In this document: one piece after another, positions 32,936 through 44,300 of the stretch | Layout: the number at the start of each line of letters is the position of its first letter | Numbering within the stretch: position 1 is the stretch's first letter | From: Chrysogorgia sp. JL179-B06 | Taxonomy: Eukaryota > Cnidaria > Anthozoa > Scleralcyonacea > Chrysogorgiidae | Direction of reading: 5' to 3' | Length of the DNA stretch: 64,000 nucleotides | Assembly (NCBI GenBank): GCA_035772405.1 | Contig: JAYKKM010000450.1 | Coordinates: 5,432,001-5,496,000 of the forward strand | Position numbers and translations under genes: made by a program | Notes under the pieces: generated by a model | Database searches by the model: none | Told to the model about the DNA's origin: nothing | What the model saw: the letters and a program-made list of their open reading frames with translations, nothing else

Positions 32936-33514
32936 TTTCACTACAGAAACTATTCGTAGTAAGATATATGGTACTATAGATTCGTTTCAGACTGTACAAC
33001 ACACGTTTAATTTGTGTTTTTTATATCAATAAATACTGAGCCTGGCATACTTGTGCCCAGTGGTTAATGCCATGGGGGCTACGAGGGGATAAGAGGGGAT
33101 GTGGTGGAATTGAGGGAAAGAAAGGGAACGGACGAAAATGGGAAACTCGTTCCCAGTCGACTCTTGTTGAGCGTGAGATCACCGCACCTAACGTAAACTT
33201 AATCCCATCCCGTCATTTCGGTATTTATATGAAACTTCAAATACTAACATAATGGTTATATTGATTAATTACATAAAATTGATATATTTTATAAGTCTAA
33301 TCTAAATTCAGAAAGTTTGATTTCAAAAAATTGTCTGGAGCAATTATATAGAATACCTGTCAACTTTTGAAACCGCATTTAAAGGCAGAAATACAAACCA
33401 GGTTGCCTTAAAATCTCTGTGTGTAGTTGTTGATTGTTATCAAATTAAATGGGGTTTTAAAATAGAACGAAGCAATTGTATATGATGAACTTTGCTCTAC
33501 AATTTGGCGAATTG

Positions 33515-33889
33515 TCACTTATTTTCGTTGTAAAACATATATGGTTTTAAATTAAAAACCACGTCGTCTCCTCCTTCGTAATACGCCTTGGTGCGATTGT
33601 AGAACCATTCTTCCATACAGTCTAATGTCAAATATTGAAATCCGATGTGAAATTTATTCACAAACAACTTTGCTTGTTTCGTTATAAAATGTAAATCACC
33701 AATTCCATTGATACAAATCCCTCGTACTATCTTTCCATGGCATGGCTCGTTGCCCCAATTTTTGTAACGGGCGTTTCTGGGACGATCTCCTGAGATAAAG
33801 AGTCAATAATGGAATTTTGATGACGATATTCAAACATATCTAATTAATTTTACTCTTAGACGTGCGTGAAGAGTACATGGGTGTGCATT

Positions 33890-33952
<63 letters not shown>

Positions 33953-34023
33953 GCCTGTCTGTCTGTCTGTCTGTCTGTCTTTGTCTGTGTGTGTGTGTGT
34001 CTATCTCTGTTATAATTAATATT

Positions 34024-34070
<47 letters not shown>

Positions 34071-36441
34071 TGATAGGATACGAGGTCTAACGCCCTTCGT
34101 CAGAGAGTGAAACGTCGGAAAGTGAAAGGCCTTCGCTCCAAACCTTAGACCTCATACACAGTGTTAATTACCCACCTGTATATGCGCCAGGAATATTGAG
34201 CTGCGGACTATTGTTTAGCGTCGGTATGAACGTTTCATCCGGGACACGGGTATGCCTCAGCCATTCCAAGAAATCCTTCGCAAGCCAACTTTGAAAAATG
34301 TAGTCAATAAATTGTCTTGGTAGCACAACGTGACATTGTCCTTTTGTTAGAATGATATCGTAAGGTAGTTGTTTCAACTTGCGTCTTCGCCGTCTACCTT
34401 TGTAATATTTGTAAAGAATACGTTTTCTAATTTGCTTGCTTTATTACAAAAAAAATAAATAAAAACACTCTAGGTTAGCACGTTCTCGTCATTGCTGTTG
34501 TCACTGATGCTGATCATAATAACTTTCTCACCAGACAGCAGTAGACAAGCTATACGACCCAGAAGAACCAAGGACATGGAAATCCATCTGCACCAGATGC
34601 ACTAACACAGCGCGTAGTCTCACGAGTGCCACCTGTTGCTGTAGCTAACAATTTTTTGAATTTTGCGCGCGGAGCGGAATTCCTTTCGCTGGCATCATTA
34701 TTTATCATCGTAATCATTGTCACCGTCATTCATCATTATTCTCATGCTAGTTTGCCGTGTAAGTCTGCCACCGCAAGTGCAGCAGTGCCTTTAACATATT
34801 TCTAACAAAATATCAAATACATCAATGCTACAGTAATACATAACATAGCATGGGCTATCACTACTACACTGGCGGCAAAAAGACAAAAGAGGTCGGCGTT
34901 AGATCATGTAGAGCTTTGGGACGATGTTTTTTTAGTATAACCATAGTAGTTATTTGCATGGTTAAGTAGCGCTAACCCCAAAACAACTTAGATGCTAACC
35001 CTGACCCCCCGTCTAATCAGTTTTCTAACCCTAACCCCCCGCCTAATCAGTTTTCTAACCCCCCGCCTTAAGTGTCTTCCTAACCCCGGCTGTATTTTCT
35101 ATGGTTATACTAAAAAAACATCGTCCAAAAGACGCGGACTGTACGTTAACACTATATGATCTAACGCCGACCGACAAAAGTGCTATCTCATTGAGCATTA
35201 TAAGGGCATAGCGCCTCGCACCAGGCTCCCAGAGAAACTCTAATTATCATATCATTATTCATCATAATCGTCTAATTCAGCTAGTATTATACAATTATTG
35301 GATGAGGCTGAGCATGATATCAAGAATTATCCAGACCGAGGTCAATGTTATCTATTTACTATTTATTGAAATTTAACTGCGATAACATTTACAAAATTAA
35401 TAATAAAATACGCAGTAACAGGCCCAAGGCCCAACATTGATAACATTGATAACATTGACCGAGGTCTGGATAATTCTTGATGTCATGCGTAAGCCGAATC
35501 CAATAATTGTTTTTTTGGACACCTCCGTCCAATAATTCACAGTATTCGACGGAAATGACGTCGCGCCTGCGGACATTGAGAATTCACTGGAGTATGTTGA
35601 CCAATAAGAAACGAGAATGAAGTTTGAATGTATAATATTACCTTTCCGTTTCATTGAACCTAACTGTTGTTCTCACATCCGCCGTTCCATTATAATTCTT
35701 TAAAACATCAACCAGCTCATTGTTCGTCCTCAGTGGAAACTCCTGTCCAGTTAAATTTATAAAATATTTCCAATTTTTATAACGTTTCCAGAGATCTTTC
35801 ATACAAATTAAGTCTGCTTCCAACACAGTAAACTCTGCCCATCTTACGTCTACTAATGTTGATGCGATGAACACGTTTGGAAAGCAATCTGTGATCCCTT
35901 GAACAGCATGGTGGAAAATCCTTGGTGATTTTTTATCAACATGTATACAGTAGTAATTTTGAGGTCGATAAATAGCTCGGAGAAGTCGTTCAAATTGTTC
36001 AATGTCTTTGTAAATCACGATACTATACGCAATAGGAAAGTCTTCTTTTTCTTTTGTTAAAGGTTTTCGAATGTAGTTTCTTCTGCTTAAAAACTGAGAA
36101 CAATTGTTTGTTTTTTGTATGTAATCAACCGGAGTAAGCTTTGTCTTTTTTCTAATTTTCATGAAACGCATTGCGTATTTTATCTCGGTCTGGTCATTAT
36201 TTAGGATTCCTCTGCAGTCCACTGCTTCTGTTCTGACAATTGGAGTAACCACGTTACCATCAGTTTCATGGAAAACAGCGCGTTTCATAGAATTATAACG
36301 CCAAACCTCGATGAGAGTTTTGGAATTTGTGGAACGTCTCTGTAGATAATAGCTAACGAGAAAAACCCAAAACAGAACAACGATAAGGAAGGTTACAAGA
36401 ATAGACCTGTTAAATTTACGTACGCAAAACACGGTTTTCAT
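33515..36441 (-). CDS. Core-2/I branching beta-1,6-GlcNAc-transferase-like, copy A
   Basis: GCNT-family type II Golgi enzymes add beta-1,6-GlcNAc branches to O-glycans or poly-LacNAc. Three exons: 35642-36441, 34176-34438, 33515-33789; 1338 nt, 445 residues. A membrane anchor ([20 protein letters not shown]) lies near the N-terminus. The Branch domain runs from about residue 140: [83 protein letters not shown]. Conserved Cys positions are present, so it looks intact. The C-terminus is extended beyond copies B and C (YMFYNENK). First of three tandem genes with shared intron phases. Confidence 0.9.
33885..34152. repeat. (TCTG)n microsatellite plus degenerate hammerhead-like inverted repeat
   Basis: Two tctg runs (33892-33980, 34021-34068) separated by tgtgtgt, then a pair of inverted arms gaggtctaac... 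/ ...ttagacctc at about 34080-34152. The minus strand reads CTCTGACGAAGGGCGTTAGACC, an eroded relative of the 17490-17610 motif. In GCNT copy A intron 2. Confidence 0.8.
34440..35515. mobile_element. Two MITE-like foldbacks in GCNT copy A intron 1
   Basis: The first, about 34875-35192, has arms containing gtcggcgttagatcat and acgatgtttttttagtataa with their complements at the right end. The second, 35285-35512, has arms aattattggat and gatatcaagaattatccaga, then ccgaggtcaatgttatc, also found (diverged) at 43832-43980. No transposase. The segment 34440-34870 holds nothing recognised. Confidence 0.7.
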
Positions 36442-37848
36442 TTTGCAGGTGACCAGATGGAACCTAAAATCATGAACAGCTATTGTCTTTGTTTGCGTTT
36501 TCGATTCCTTGTTTTCGTTAAATCTAAGTTGAAAAACAAAACAAAAACGCGTCTGGTGACTATAACAGCTAATCCAGCATAATATATATTCCGTAACTAT
36601 GTGACTACAACAACTTGGACGATCTATATTTCACCCATTTAAAACTAAGGGAACATTGCTTGTAATGAATAATATAATAAATTAAATAGGTTTTTCATCA
36701 GTAGAAAGTAAAATTAGCAAAGCATAAAGTTGGTGAACTAAAGATAAAGGGAACGAAATGCTGACGTTTCGAGCGGAGCCCTTCATGCATCAGAGTAAGA
36801 CGCGAGAGACAAATTAAAATTGCTCAGTTATCCTTACCTTTACAATTTTCTTGTCTTTGATTTAACTAAGAGCGTATAGTCGTTTTTCAAGTGATAAGAT
36901 TTTAAAATTCCATTTACCGCTAGGATGTTTTCACCATCAGAGTGGAAACCAAATGACAACGACTCGCAATATTGAGATAAATATCTTAACATTAAAACAC
37001 AGTTTTTTTCCAGCAGAAATGCAATCAAATTAAACTATCACTGCTGCTGCAACTGGTTTCAAAGATTAAAAAATATGTGTCATCTCTGACACGAAATGTA
37101 CCTGGTACCTGTGGTAGGACTGCGTGCAGAGAAAGCGATGATTAGACTCCTCTTCGTCGACCAATCCCTTCACAATCCCCTATACTTCCCTGCAATCCCA
37201 CAGCTCGTACAGCCTTGGAAGCGATTTGACTCGGAAAAAAGAAGCCACAGAGTTGCCTGCGGAGGAGGCTATGATTAGACCGGTTATACGCCTTTCAATC
37301 AATATGGCACCTGATTGGTCAGTTCAATTGCTGCCTGGCAACGGGGTAGCTAGCGGGAAAGACTGGGGTATTTAAAGTGTCTATACAATGAAACATTCAG
37401 TTGTAAAATAATCTCTTTTATTTGAAAGAACTCTTAAGAAACTATAAAGACTAACCATTTACAACTTTTTTATATCTCACTTCACTCTTGAGATCACACT
37501 GCATATAACTTATTGAAAACGCTTATATATCCTTGAGATTATGTAATGAAATCACTTGAAATACAGGTGCATGTGCGTGGATGTATCCAATGACATAAAA
37601 TATGCAAATCATCAAACGATTCCATGTGATAATGGTAAAGATATGCAGAATTTTTCAATAAGTCATTATGCATTGTGATGTCATAAGTATGATCATTTAC
37701 ATATTAAACAAATCTTAATATCTCAAGAGCGTGTATTGTGCCCTCTTTAGTAGGCCCCATGAGTTCCATTATTATCACACAAGTATTTACTTTTTCTTTT
37801 ATTCATCAGTCTTAATTTATATTTTTCCCAGAATCGTTAATAATTTTT
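36442..37848. other. Spacer between GCNT copies A and B
   Basis: Contains a hammerhead-like repeat at about 36760-36815 (minus: CTGATG, a 3-base insertion, GAAGGGC, tcc, GCTC, GAAACGTCAGC). The rest is AT-rich, with a GC-richer part at 37100-37380, and holds no exon or RNA gene I could identify. Confidence 0.45.
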
Positions 37849-40625
37849 TCATTTAATACGTCTTTTCTTCATAAATACAGAGGTTTTCAACTTTCTTTGG
37901 TAATAATCAAACGTTTTGTTACGAAACCACTCTTCCAAGCAATCTAAGGCTAAATATTGATAATCTAAGTGAAATTTATTGACAAACATTTGTGTCTTTG
38001 TGGTGATGACACGAAGATCTCCCACGCCATAAATACAAATTTGACGAACCATTTTTCCATGACATGGATTACCACCCCAGTTAACATAACGAGTGTCTGG
38101 TATCATCTTTAGAGGTTCTAAAAACATAAATATAAACAAATAATTTCGCAACGCAACCAGGTGATAAATCAGACATATAGTTTGACACTACTTTGGCTTG
38201 AAAAGTTTTTGAACGTAACTTTAAAAGTTACTGTCCATGACCCAACGTTTCGACACTCCAATCTAGTGTCTTCATCAGGGTGATCGTTGTAAAGTTAGGA
38301 TCCTTATTTATACCCTCATAGAACCGACGATGACGTTATCTATTAACAAGATGCAAATAAGTTTCTGGTAATAAACCACCGTCATCGCGATTAAATGGGG
38401 TGATTCTGGAGGCTTGGCATATCAATAGCGCCCACGCCCCATTGAATCGCGATGACGGTGGACTATACCAGAAGCTTATTTACATCTTGTTAATAGATAA
38501 CGTCATCGTCGGTTCTATGAGGGTATACACGTTTGCGTAATATAATAGGCACGTATGTTATGTATATAGACTCGCTGATTCCAAATCTGTTTTCAGAATT
38601 GAAAACGGTTAAATATTGATCGAGATAATGTTCAAAGTAATATACGACGAAACGGCCGGTTGATTGCCGACTAATTTCTAAGTACATAACAGGTTTTTGC
38701 GAAGGGTGTGCACGTTCTCGTAATATAATAGACACGTATGTTATGTATTTAGACTCGGTAATCCCAAATCTGTTTTCAGAATTGAAATCGAGTAAATATT
38801 GGCCGAGAAAACGTTCAAAATCTACGTACGATGGACCATGGATGGGGAAAAGAAACTGTTGGGGTGGGGTGGAAAATGCGAGCGAGGGGTTATTAATGTA
38901 TTTCTAGTTTAATACTTACTTGCTGGAGAAGATGGAGTTGGAAAATTAACATTACCAATCAATGAAGAAAAGAATGTCTCGTCGTTAAACCCTGTATCTT
39001 TTATCCATTCCAAGAATTCGTTGGCCACGTGACTGTTTAAGGTGAAGTTGACGAAGTAGCGAGACAGAGCTACATATGCTGATCCTTTAAAGAATGTGAA
39101 ATTGTAACGAAATGGTTTCTTGGTTCTGTTTGTTCGTGTTCTTCCTTCATAGACATAGTGAAAACGTTTCCATATTTTACTAAACCGAGAACATAAGAAA
39201 TACAAAGTCAGGCCCGGGGCTACTTGTGTGTTATGTGTGTGTGTGTGTGCGCGCGCGCGCGCCACCCCCCCCCCCCCCCCCTAACCCAAATCTTATTACT
39301 AGCTTCAGTCGGCAGTAGTTATATTTTAGACGTGCTCGATTTAACACGGACAAGTAGAATCATTAACTTTTAGCACTTAGCAGTTTAAATTAATTTCAAA
39401 CTACTAAATTTAAGACTCACAAATCTAATGTTGATGTTAAATGTTTTGTTTATATGTAAATGTCATCAACGAGAGAACACCAAAGACATAAATTTATTAA
39501 AATGTCATCATGTTTTCATTCCGTATTGAGAGTGCGTTATTAACATAGGACTAATTAACCATTTCACCAGCTGACCAGGATCATTTTAGTAGGCACCCAA
39601 CGGAAAGACAATATTTTGACAAGCTTCGATCGATAGGATGTAGTCGGTACAAGCTCGTACGTCAGTCGGTTGAAGTGAGCTTACACCCTCCCCCCTGTAA
39701 AATTTTCTACGTCCTGCTTAAAACCTTGATATTCTTAACGATGTTTGGAGACCAATAAGGAGAATTTGATTGAATAATTGATTGAATAAGGTTAAGTTGA
39801 AAAGATAAAATCAAACTTAAATATGAATGATAAAAATTGTCGTCCTTACCCTTGTTTTGGTTTTGACGCTCGCACCAGACTCCTACCATTTAAACTCTTC
39901 AATATTTTAACCAGTTCGTTGTTCGTTCTCAATGGAAACTCTTGTCCAGTTAAATTAATAAAATATTTCCAATTTTTATAACGTGTCCATAGATCTTTCA
40001 TACAAATTAGAAATGCCTGAAGAACAGTAAATTCTCCCCATCTTACGTCCAGTAATGTTGAGGCGATGAACACATTTGGAAAGCAATCTGTGATCCCTTG
40101 AACAGCATGGTGGAAAATCTTTGGTGACTTTTTATCGACATGGATACAGTAGTAATTCTGAGGTCTATAAATAGCTTGGAGAAGTCGTTCAAATTGTTCA
40201 ATGTCTTTGTAAATAATGATACCATACGCAATTGGAAATTCTCTTTCTCGTTTACGTAAAGCTCTCGAACTATACCCTCTTTTCTTAAAAATATCGCAGT
40301 TCTTTGTGAGGTGAAGAAGTTCCTGGCAAGACATCGCCCTCTTTGGATATCTCTTCATTATTTTGTTTGCTAGCGAGATTTCCGTTTCATCGCCATTTAT
40401 AATTCGTTTGCAGTCAACTCTTGGTATGAACGTGGCTTGTTTATACCATCCGCTGCCTTTCATTGTCAAAGATGAATGAGCCACCACTGCTGTTGTTTTA
40501 ACCAATATTGTCTTCTTCATGCGAGCTGATGTAACCACAATAAAATAAAACACACGAAATAAAACAAAACAGCATAACAACATGAGCAGGGAATAATTCT
40601 TTGGACATCTTTGGAAGAAAGCCAT
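37849..40625 (-). CDS. Core-2/I branching beta-1,6-GlcNAc-transferase-like, copy B
   Basis: Three exons: 39850-40625, 38920-39179, 37849-38117; 1305 nt, 434 residues. The Met at 40625 (MAFFQRCPK) is preferred because it puts the hydrophobic anchor (SLLMLLCCFVLFRVFYFIVV) close to the N-terminus, as in type II enzymes; an upstream in-frame Met lies at 40694. The Branch domain has [61 protein letters not shown] and CHGKMVRQICIYGVGDL. Residues 150-260 are almost identical to copies A and C; the stem region is not. No disabling change seen. Confidence 0.9.
38150..38535 (-). mobile_element. Penelope-type terminal repeat with intact hammerhead-like motif
   Basis: Minus-strand copy of the 14690 family: CTGATGA, helix II GACACT/AGTGTC (loop agattgg), GAAAC, GTT and a GGGT helix I strand at about 38236-38285. 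A partial plus-oriented copy abuts it at 38425-38530, giving the tail-to-tail arrangement seen at 14690. In GCNT copy B intron 2. Confidence 0.72.
39229..39282. repeat. (GT)n(GC)n followed by poly-C
   Basis: tgtgtgtgtgtgtg and gcgcgcgcgcgcgc run into a block of about 18 C. Alternating purine-pyrimidine of this kind favours Z-DNA. It lies about 50 bp upstream of the acceptor of copy B exon 2. Confidence 0.9.
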
Positions 40626-40699
40626 TATGTATACACACACATTAGTATCAAGCTGTAGGTTAAAACAAACAAGCCAATATTCAGGAAGTTTCACTTGAT

Positions 40700-41237
40700 C
40701 AATATAATTATCTTGATCGTCACGGCGGACTCCATGTCATTGGCAAACATTTTGTGTTTCATTCTGGTAACTTAAGAAAAATAAGAATTCAATACATGGT
40801 TAAACGGTGTTAAAATGTCTTTAGGGATAAAGCAAAGTTAAACCCTCAGTACTGCCAACATCAAACGAGCATTAATCATTTTGTGGTTGACTGGTTTTCA
40901 AGAGTGTTTTAATTTTGGAACTAAGAAGTCTGTGAGTGGCGACATCAAACCACGGATAAAAACATTTTGAACTGTCTATCACACCAAATACTATGTTACT
41001 GATATATATTCTAACATGAAGTGAATAGAATGGCAAAATGTTTTATGATTTGCATTGATGTTCTAGAAGATGAAGGCTAAAAGTTTGATCCTAACCTAAC
41101 CCTAGCTAACCCTAACCCTAACCCCTAACCCTAACCCTATAGCTAACCCTAACCCTAGCTAACCCTAACCTAACGAAAAATAAAGACCAAACAAAAACAG
41201 AAAGGTCCTTTTGAGTCATCTCTTTTAGTCTAAACCG
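40700..41237. repeat. Spacer with an interstitial telomere-type repeat (CCCTAA)n
   Basis: At about 41085-41180 are some 13 hexamers of the type taaccc, interrupted by tagc and single-base changes. The rest (40700-41080) shows no recognisable feature. Confidence 0.85.
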
Positions 41238-42660
41238 TTCTTCTATAAAGGTTGTTTGTTCGAACTGCTAATGAGTATGACGTCAAATCATGAATATGTC
41301 TTTCTTTTCTACTTGTCTTATGATAGACAGCTTGAGGACTCTTTGGTATAGCATTCAAGTGTACCACCACACGTTTAAATAAGGGGTTGACGTCACATGC
41401 TATATTGACCATTATTATCAAAATAACACGAATTGGCAATTGACGATTATCATCAAAATAAGGGTGGACTCCAACACAGAATTATCATCAAAATAAGGGT
41501 GGACTCCAACACAGCATGCACGTCGTGTTTTCAAAGTTGCGACTCCTTATTTGTGTACCGCTGACACAGAATATTGATTCATCGAACCAGACAAGTGTAG
41601 CAGGTGGTCTCTCCAATATGGCCGCAGCAGGTTGTCTCTCTAAGATGGCCGCCCCATCTGTTACGCAGATCAGATGATATACTGAAAAATGTTGTAGTCT
41701 GTCCACATGGTGTTGGAACGAAGTTGTGCAGCTTAAAGTGAAAAGTTGACAAATTTAAGTTTTGGCGAGCTAAATAATACAACGTGTTATATGGTTTGTG
41801 TTGCAACATGATGCCGTGAAATAAAAACTGTCTAGATTCAAAAGCGATATGAAGTCCTACCATATTCGAATGTTTACACTATACCGTATTCAAACAGATC
41901 CAATTGGCGTACCTTATTCAAATGATTCCCATGTTTACGTTGGAACTGATCAAGTTGTCTGATCTCATTACTCAGCAAACTCATACCACCCACCAGTTTG
42001 TTGGCTCGCGCGTCTAGCAGATCTGTCTCAAAAATGTGTAGGTAAACACTCGATTGACGCGAATTGCATCTGAACATCAGTACTTGGGTGTAGATTCCAG
42101 ACAACACTGCGGAGTGTTACAGTCTGCACGCGACAACATGAACAGCAAACTGCAAAGCCTTCAAGCAAAACAATGCTTGATGTCCGTACGCGACCTTATA
42201 GTCATGAATATTTAAAGTTGATCAGAGAACTCCCGTAGCGGCCATCACCTTGAACGCGACGATAAACTATGACGATGATAATCAATAAACAGCTAAAGCT
42301 TTGCTATACAACATTTGAAGAAAACAACAGAATTTCTTTTATCAACTTATCAACTATTCTATGATCAAGTGTCGTTTCATCCTAACTCCCGCAGCAAACC
42401 ACAGCACGACTTCATAAAATATGTATTTACTTATATGTCATTATGACATGTATAGTACTATTAATATTATCACATTCGTGTGATGTATTCAGTAAACAAA
42501 TACCTTTCGTAGCTTTGTAGAGGTGAAACCAAACTCTATTCCTAGACCAGTTGAGGTTGAGTTTCTCTTTATTCGGCAAAGTTGACATACATATCTTGCA
42601 AATCTAGCCGTTCCGTTTCGCTTGCTATGACGACATATAGCGAGTATCAAGTGACTTAAT
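41238..42660 (-). other. Possible exons of an unrecognised gene
   Basis: Three minus-strand open segments have splice-like borders: about 42512-42655 (AICRHSKRNGTARFARYV continuing CQLCRIKRN, donor GTATTT), 41917-42029 (after CAG; ARANKLVGGMSLLSNEIRQL continuing DQFQRKHGNHLNK, donor GTACGC) and 41238-41421 (after ATAG; NPLFKRVVVHLNAIPKSP to NNLYRRTV and stop). They look protein-like but I recognise no family, and joining them is not phase-proven. Confidence 0.25.
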
Positions 42661-44300
42661 AGAAATTATTTTTAACATGGCTCGGTTTCCTTTGGTTTTT
42701 TCGGGGAATATATTCAATAGCACTTTGTCGAGATGATGTCAGTATTTTGTCCACATTTACCCATAATTCTCGCGGCCATAACAAAAGAAAATAGCTCATT
42801 TGCAATCATTTGTGAGTCAAATTTGGTTTGTTTGTCCAGATTTTGAACTATTAATAGCAACCGCTTAAATTAAGGCTATATAGCCCCTCTGAAAAGCTGG
42901 TGGCGGTTTTTGATATGTAACAGGGGAGTGCGGGGCTGAAAACAATGACTGATAACAATAGAAAAACAATAGATTCCCCTCTAATATCCCCTCTAATAAT
43001 AACTCTAATATTCCGCTCTGATATTCCCCTCGTCAGTTCAATACTTAAGACTTCATCCAATTCTCTACTCGCACTTAACAAACTGCCAAACGTATTTTAT
43101 GCTAAAAAGATCTCTTCGTCCGACTCACTCATGTCTTCCACTCATATAACTGTCTTTACCAAATTCTAGCATATTGAACAGAACGAACACAACAGTACAA
43201 TTCAAATTTAAACACTTGAGAATCCCACTGCCGGGGTACGTTCGTACTTTGTTCTATTATTTTATCGTGTTGCCAATCAACGCATTACAAATCATCCACT
43301 GAAAAAAGCATTTCTTTTCTATTGTGCACGACTCCTGTCAACCTCGTCTTAATCTCATGTGTAAGCAGAATCCAATAATTGTTTTATTATACAAATATAA
43401 ACGTAGAAGCTTTTAGGGAGTTTAAGCCCGGTTTCCATATGATTGCACCGATTGCAACGGATCGCAACGAATCGCAACGATCGCAACGTACGATCGCAAC
43501 GAACCTTGCGATCGTTGCATTCATATAGAAATCGGGCTTCGATCGCAACGATCGCAGAGATAGAAATTTTTCTATCTCTGCGATTGCAATGATCGCCAGG
43601 TTTATGGTTTCCATATGATCGCAATGATCGCAGAACTCTTTATTTCTGCGATCATTGCGATCATTGCGATCACATGGAAACCGGGCTTAGTTTAGGAAGT
43701 AAGCCACGCAATTAGACAATTACGTCACCTACAGATAATTTTTGATATTTTGTAGGTGGCAAGACATCAAGAATTTAGGTTTTTTAGCCCTGAATCAGAA
43801 TCGAGATTGTAGAAGTATTGTATAATACTTAACAATTGTTGGATTTGGTTTTCGCATGATATCGAGAATTATCAAGGCCGAGGTTTGTGTTATCTGCCGA
43901 AGGCTGAGGAGGATAACACCAACCGAGGCCTTGCCGGATAATTCTCGATATCATGCGAAAACCGAATCCAATACTTGTTTTATTATACATAACAAGTGCT
44001 AAAGCAATGCGCCGTCGAAATATATTTAAATAAGTTATAGTGGTCCATTTTCTTTCGCCGTAAACAAGCTGGCAACAGCAAGCTAGCAACAAGATATTGG
44101 AATAATGATGTCATAGCTACACTTTTTCAACCATAATATTAGAACATTGACGTCACATGACGCTGATGTCACGAATTAGCTGTAGTATGTCAACAGCCAA
44201 TCAAAATCGAGATAGAGTAGAGATTAATGCATAATAACCATAATTAATTAAGGAATACACGGCTGCCTTATTGCTCTATATAAGTATTAAACTAAGATCT
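42660..44300. mobile_element. Spacer with nested foldback elements
   Basis: 43422-43690: a foldback whose ends read taagcccggtttccatatga, with internal gatcgcaacgatcgcag repeats; its ends match 61047-61252. 43832-43980: a near-perfect palindrome (ggttttcgcatgatatcgag and complement), ends shared with 35285-35512. Together with ctttta/ccaataattgttttatta at 43370 they may be one element inserted in another. 42660-43350 and 43985-44300 hold nothing recognised. Confidence 0.65.

Noticed and set aside
40626..40694. Upstream Met of GCNT copy B as start
   Set aside because: It would place about 45 residues before the membrane anchor; copies A and C have short N-termini. Kept only as an alternative.
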